Assembly (NCBI GenBank): GCA_029563075.1
Contig: JAKQTN010000033.1
Coordinates: 62,001 to 126,000, forward strand
Direction of reading: 5' to 3'
DNA length: 64,000 nucleotides
Source: Pseudomonadota bacterium
GTDB lineage: Bacteria > Pseudomonadota > Gammaproteobacteria > Burkholderiales > Methylophilaceae
Shown here: positions 61,714 through 64,000 of the stretch, in pieces
How the letters are laid out: every line of letters starts with the position of its first letter
How positions within the stretch are numbered: position 1 is the stretch's first letter
Translations under genes and position numbers: made by a program
The notes under the pieces: generated by a model
The model's database searches: none
Seen by the model: only the letters and a program-made list of their open reading frames with translations
Told to the model about the DNA's origin: nothing

Positions 61714-63564
61714 TTAATGTTCAATTTGGCTCACATCGCGTACCGCACCACGCGCCGCGCTGGTGCTCATTGCCGCATAAGCGCGCAGGGCAGGCGATAC
61801 ATGACGCTCGCGATTTATTGGCTTCCAGGCCGCTTTGCCTTTGGCTTCCATTTTTGCACGGCGGTGCGACATTTCTTCATCACTGATTGCCAAATGGATC
61901 GTGCGATTCGGAATATCAATTTCTATCGTATCGCCCTCTTCCACCAAGCCAATCGCCCCACCTTCTGCCGCTTCAGGAGAAACATGGCCAATACTCAAAC
62001 CTGATGTTCCGCCTGAAAAACGCCCATCAGTCAGCAATGCACACGCCTTGCCTAAATCTTTCGATTTCAGGTACGAGGTTGGATAAAGCATCTCCTGCAT
62101 GCCTGGGCCGCCTCGCGGGCCTTCATAACGAATCACCACAACATCACCCGCTATAATTTTATCGGCCAGAATTCCTTCAACTGCAGCATCCTGCGATTCA
62201 AAAATACGGGCATGGCCGGTAAATTTCAATATACTGTCATCGACGCCCGCAGTTTTTACAATGCAGCCATCCAGCGCAATATTACCGTACAACACCGCCA
62301 AACCGCCATCTTTGGAATAGGCATGTGCTATATCGCGGATGCAGCCATTGGCGCGGTCTGTGTCCAGATCAGGCCATAGCATGCTTTGGCTGAATGCGAT
62401 GGTCGTAGGGATACCGCCCGGTGCCGCGCGATAGAATTTCTTTACATCCTCGTCAGTCGTCGTGGTGATGTCCCATTTATCCAAAGCCGCCCCCATACTG
62501 GCGGAATGTACGGTTGGTATATCACGATGGATTAAGCCGCCTTTGCTTAGCTCCGCCAAAATGCTCATTACACCGCCCGCGCGATGCACGTCTTCCATAT
62601 GGTATTTTTGTGTGGCAGGCGCAACTTTGCTCACACATGGCACTTTGCGCGAAATACGGTCAATATCACTCATGGTGAAATCCAGACCGGCTTCATGCGC
62701 CGCGGCCAGCAAATGCAATACCGTATTGGTTGACCCTCCCATCGCCACATCCAGGCTCATGGCATTTTCAAACGCTTTCAGCGTTGCAATACTGCGCGGC
62801 AATACGCTGTAATCATCTTGCTCATAATGGCGCTTTGCCAGCTCGACAATCAAACGCCCTGCCTGCAAGAACAACTGTTTGCGTGCACCGTGCGTTGCGA
62901 GCGTGGAGCCGTTGCCAGGTAGACTCAAACCCAGCGCTTCGGTTAAACAGTTCATCGAATTGGCCGTAAACATGCCGGAACATGAGCCGCAGGTGGGACA
63001 AGCCGAGCGTTCAATTGCCTCCGATTTTTCATCCGAAACTTTACTGTCGGCCGCCGCCACCATGGCATCGACCAAATCCAGCTTCAAGGTATCGCCTTGC
63101 CAAGTCACTTTGCCAGCCTCCATCGGCCCGCCAGAGACAAACACCACGGGAATATTCAAGCGCAAAGCCGCCATCAGCATGCCGGGCGTGATCTTGTCGC
63201 AATTAGAGATGCAAACTAACGCATCGGCACAATGCGCATTGACCATATATTCCACGCTGTCAGCAATCAAGTCGCGGCTAGGCAAGCTGTACAGCATGCC
63301 GCTGTGCCCCATCGCGATACCGTCATCCACCGCAATGGTGTTAAATTCTTTGGCCACACCACCTGCTTTTTCTATCTCGCGCGCAACCAGCTGGCCCAGG
63401 TCTTTAAGATGGACATGGCCAGGCACAAATTGCGTAAACGAGTTGGCGATCGCGATGATGGGCTTATCAAAATCGCCGTCTTTCATACCGGTGGCGCGCC
63501 ATAATGCGCGAGCGCCCGCCATATTGCGGCCATGAGTAGTAGTGCGAGAACGATATTGAGGCAT
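61714..63564 (-). CDS. ilvD: Dihydroxy-acid dehydratase
   Basis: [86 protein letters not shown]. Confidence 0.98.
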   Translation of the reverse strand: MPQYRSRTTTHGRNMAGARALWRATGMKDGDFDKPIIAIANSFTQFVPGHVHLKDLGQLVAREIEKAGGVAKEFNTIAVDDGIAMGHSGMLYSLPSRDLIADSVEYMVNAHCADALVCISNCDKITPGMLMAALRLNIPVVFVSGGPMEAGKVTWQGDTLKLDLVDAMVAAADSKVSDEKSEAIERSACPTCGSCSGMFTANSMNCLTEALGLSLPGNGSTLATHGARKQLFLQAGRLIVELAKRHYEQDDYSVLPRSIATLKAFENAMSLDVAMGGSTNTVLHLLAAAHEAGLDFTMSDIDRISRKVPCVSKVAPATQKYHMEDVHRAGGVMSILAELSKGGLIHRDIPTVHSASMGAALDKWDITTTTDEDVKKFYRAAPGGIPTTIAFSQSMLWPDLDTDRANGCIRDIAHAYSKDGGLAVLYGNIALDGCIVKTAGVDDSILKFTGHARIFESQDAAVEGILADKIIAGDVVVIRYEGPRGGPGMQEMLYPTSYLKSKDLGKACALLTDGRFSGGTSGLSIGHVSPEAAEGGAIGLVEEGDTIEIDIPNRTIHLAISDEEMSHRRAKMEAKGKAAWKPINRERHVSPALRAYAAMSTSAARGAVRDVSQIEH

Positions 63565-64000
63565 GGCAAATAATCCGTAAACTATGTAGCTTGTATTGAA
63601 AGCGTTATTTTAGACCAGCCAGCCGCAACACGCCAAAGAAATATGATGTAAAAGGATTGTAGGAGCCAAACCTGATTCAGAAACCACAACTCAACCTGCG
63701 GACGACCCCTGCCGTGCCAATTTCTATCCAACATATCCGTATAAAATATTGTCGGGTTTATCTTCAGAATACCTGCCCCGTAGACCTCATGGATATTAGG
63801 TTACAGAGCGATTATCTTGCTATTCATATTGGATGTTGCAGGCGCCAAGCTCCTTAAGGTATAGTTTCTCTGTTCAACGGTAAGGGCATTTTCATGAACT
63901 GTGTTGCTCAAACTTACTGTCAGCGCTTTTTTCTCCCGCCTACCCCAGCATTCAAGCAGTGCGCGCTAAAACGTGTCTCGCATGTCGGCGCATCTATAGG

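Noticed and set aside
63650-63880. Possible second copy of the 6671-6951 element (AGGAGCCaaacCTGATT ... GCTCCTTAAGG)
   Set aside because: Only scattered short matches to the termini with a wrong spacing; not enough to call a copy.
63894-64000. Possible plus-strand ORF running off the window (MNCVAQTYCQRFFLPP...)
   Set aside because: Too short and no recognisable family; cannot be supported without the downstream sequence.

Overview
64-kb window from a betaproteobacterial chromosome. The gene content and order suggest a Methylophilaceae-like organism, but that is inference. It is mostly dense housekeeping DNA. The main blocks are: a cytochrome aa3 oxidase and heme A assembly cluster (ctaC-ctaD-small ORF-ctaG-ctaE, then SURF1-SCO-like-ctaA-ctaB); queA; proS; a LemA/TPM operon; rimI-tsaB-arfB-dinG-like; ctpA-coq7; dacB-bioA; groES-groEL; a uvrD-type helicase; thrB; polA; dusB-fis-purH-purD-hemF; two Na+ symporters; a DUF255 thioredoxin protein; and ilvD. 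There are two tRNAs (Arg-CCG, Leu-CAA). I saw no prophage, no intact IS element and no CRISPR array. The observations most worth a second look are mainly non-coding or hidden: (1) a structured putative sRNA on the minus strand between groEL and uvrD, with a three-way-junction fold, a CCUCCC anti-Shine-Dalgarno loop and a strong terminator; (2) a perfect 14-bp hairpin burying the SD and start codon of an olsB-like gene, just downstream of three phased PHO-box-like 11-mers; (3) a 281-bp MITE-like element with TTAA-flanked terminal inverted repeats that fills the apaH upstream region and apparently supplies its ribosome-binding site; (4) a membrane protein whose cytoplasmic domain resembles the ligand-binding domain of the TetR regulator encoded next door; (5) a 31-codon remnant of a molybdopterin-binding (CinA/MoaB-type) gene translationally coupled to a YkgJ gene; (6) an unannotated 37-aa ORF between ctaD and ctaG; (7) an adjacent sigma32 promoter and CIRCE element at groES; (8) an FNR/ANR-type box upstream of the oxidase operon.
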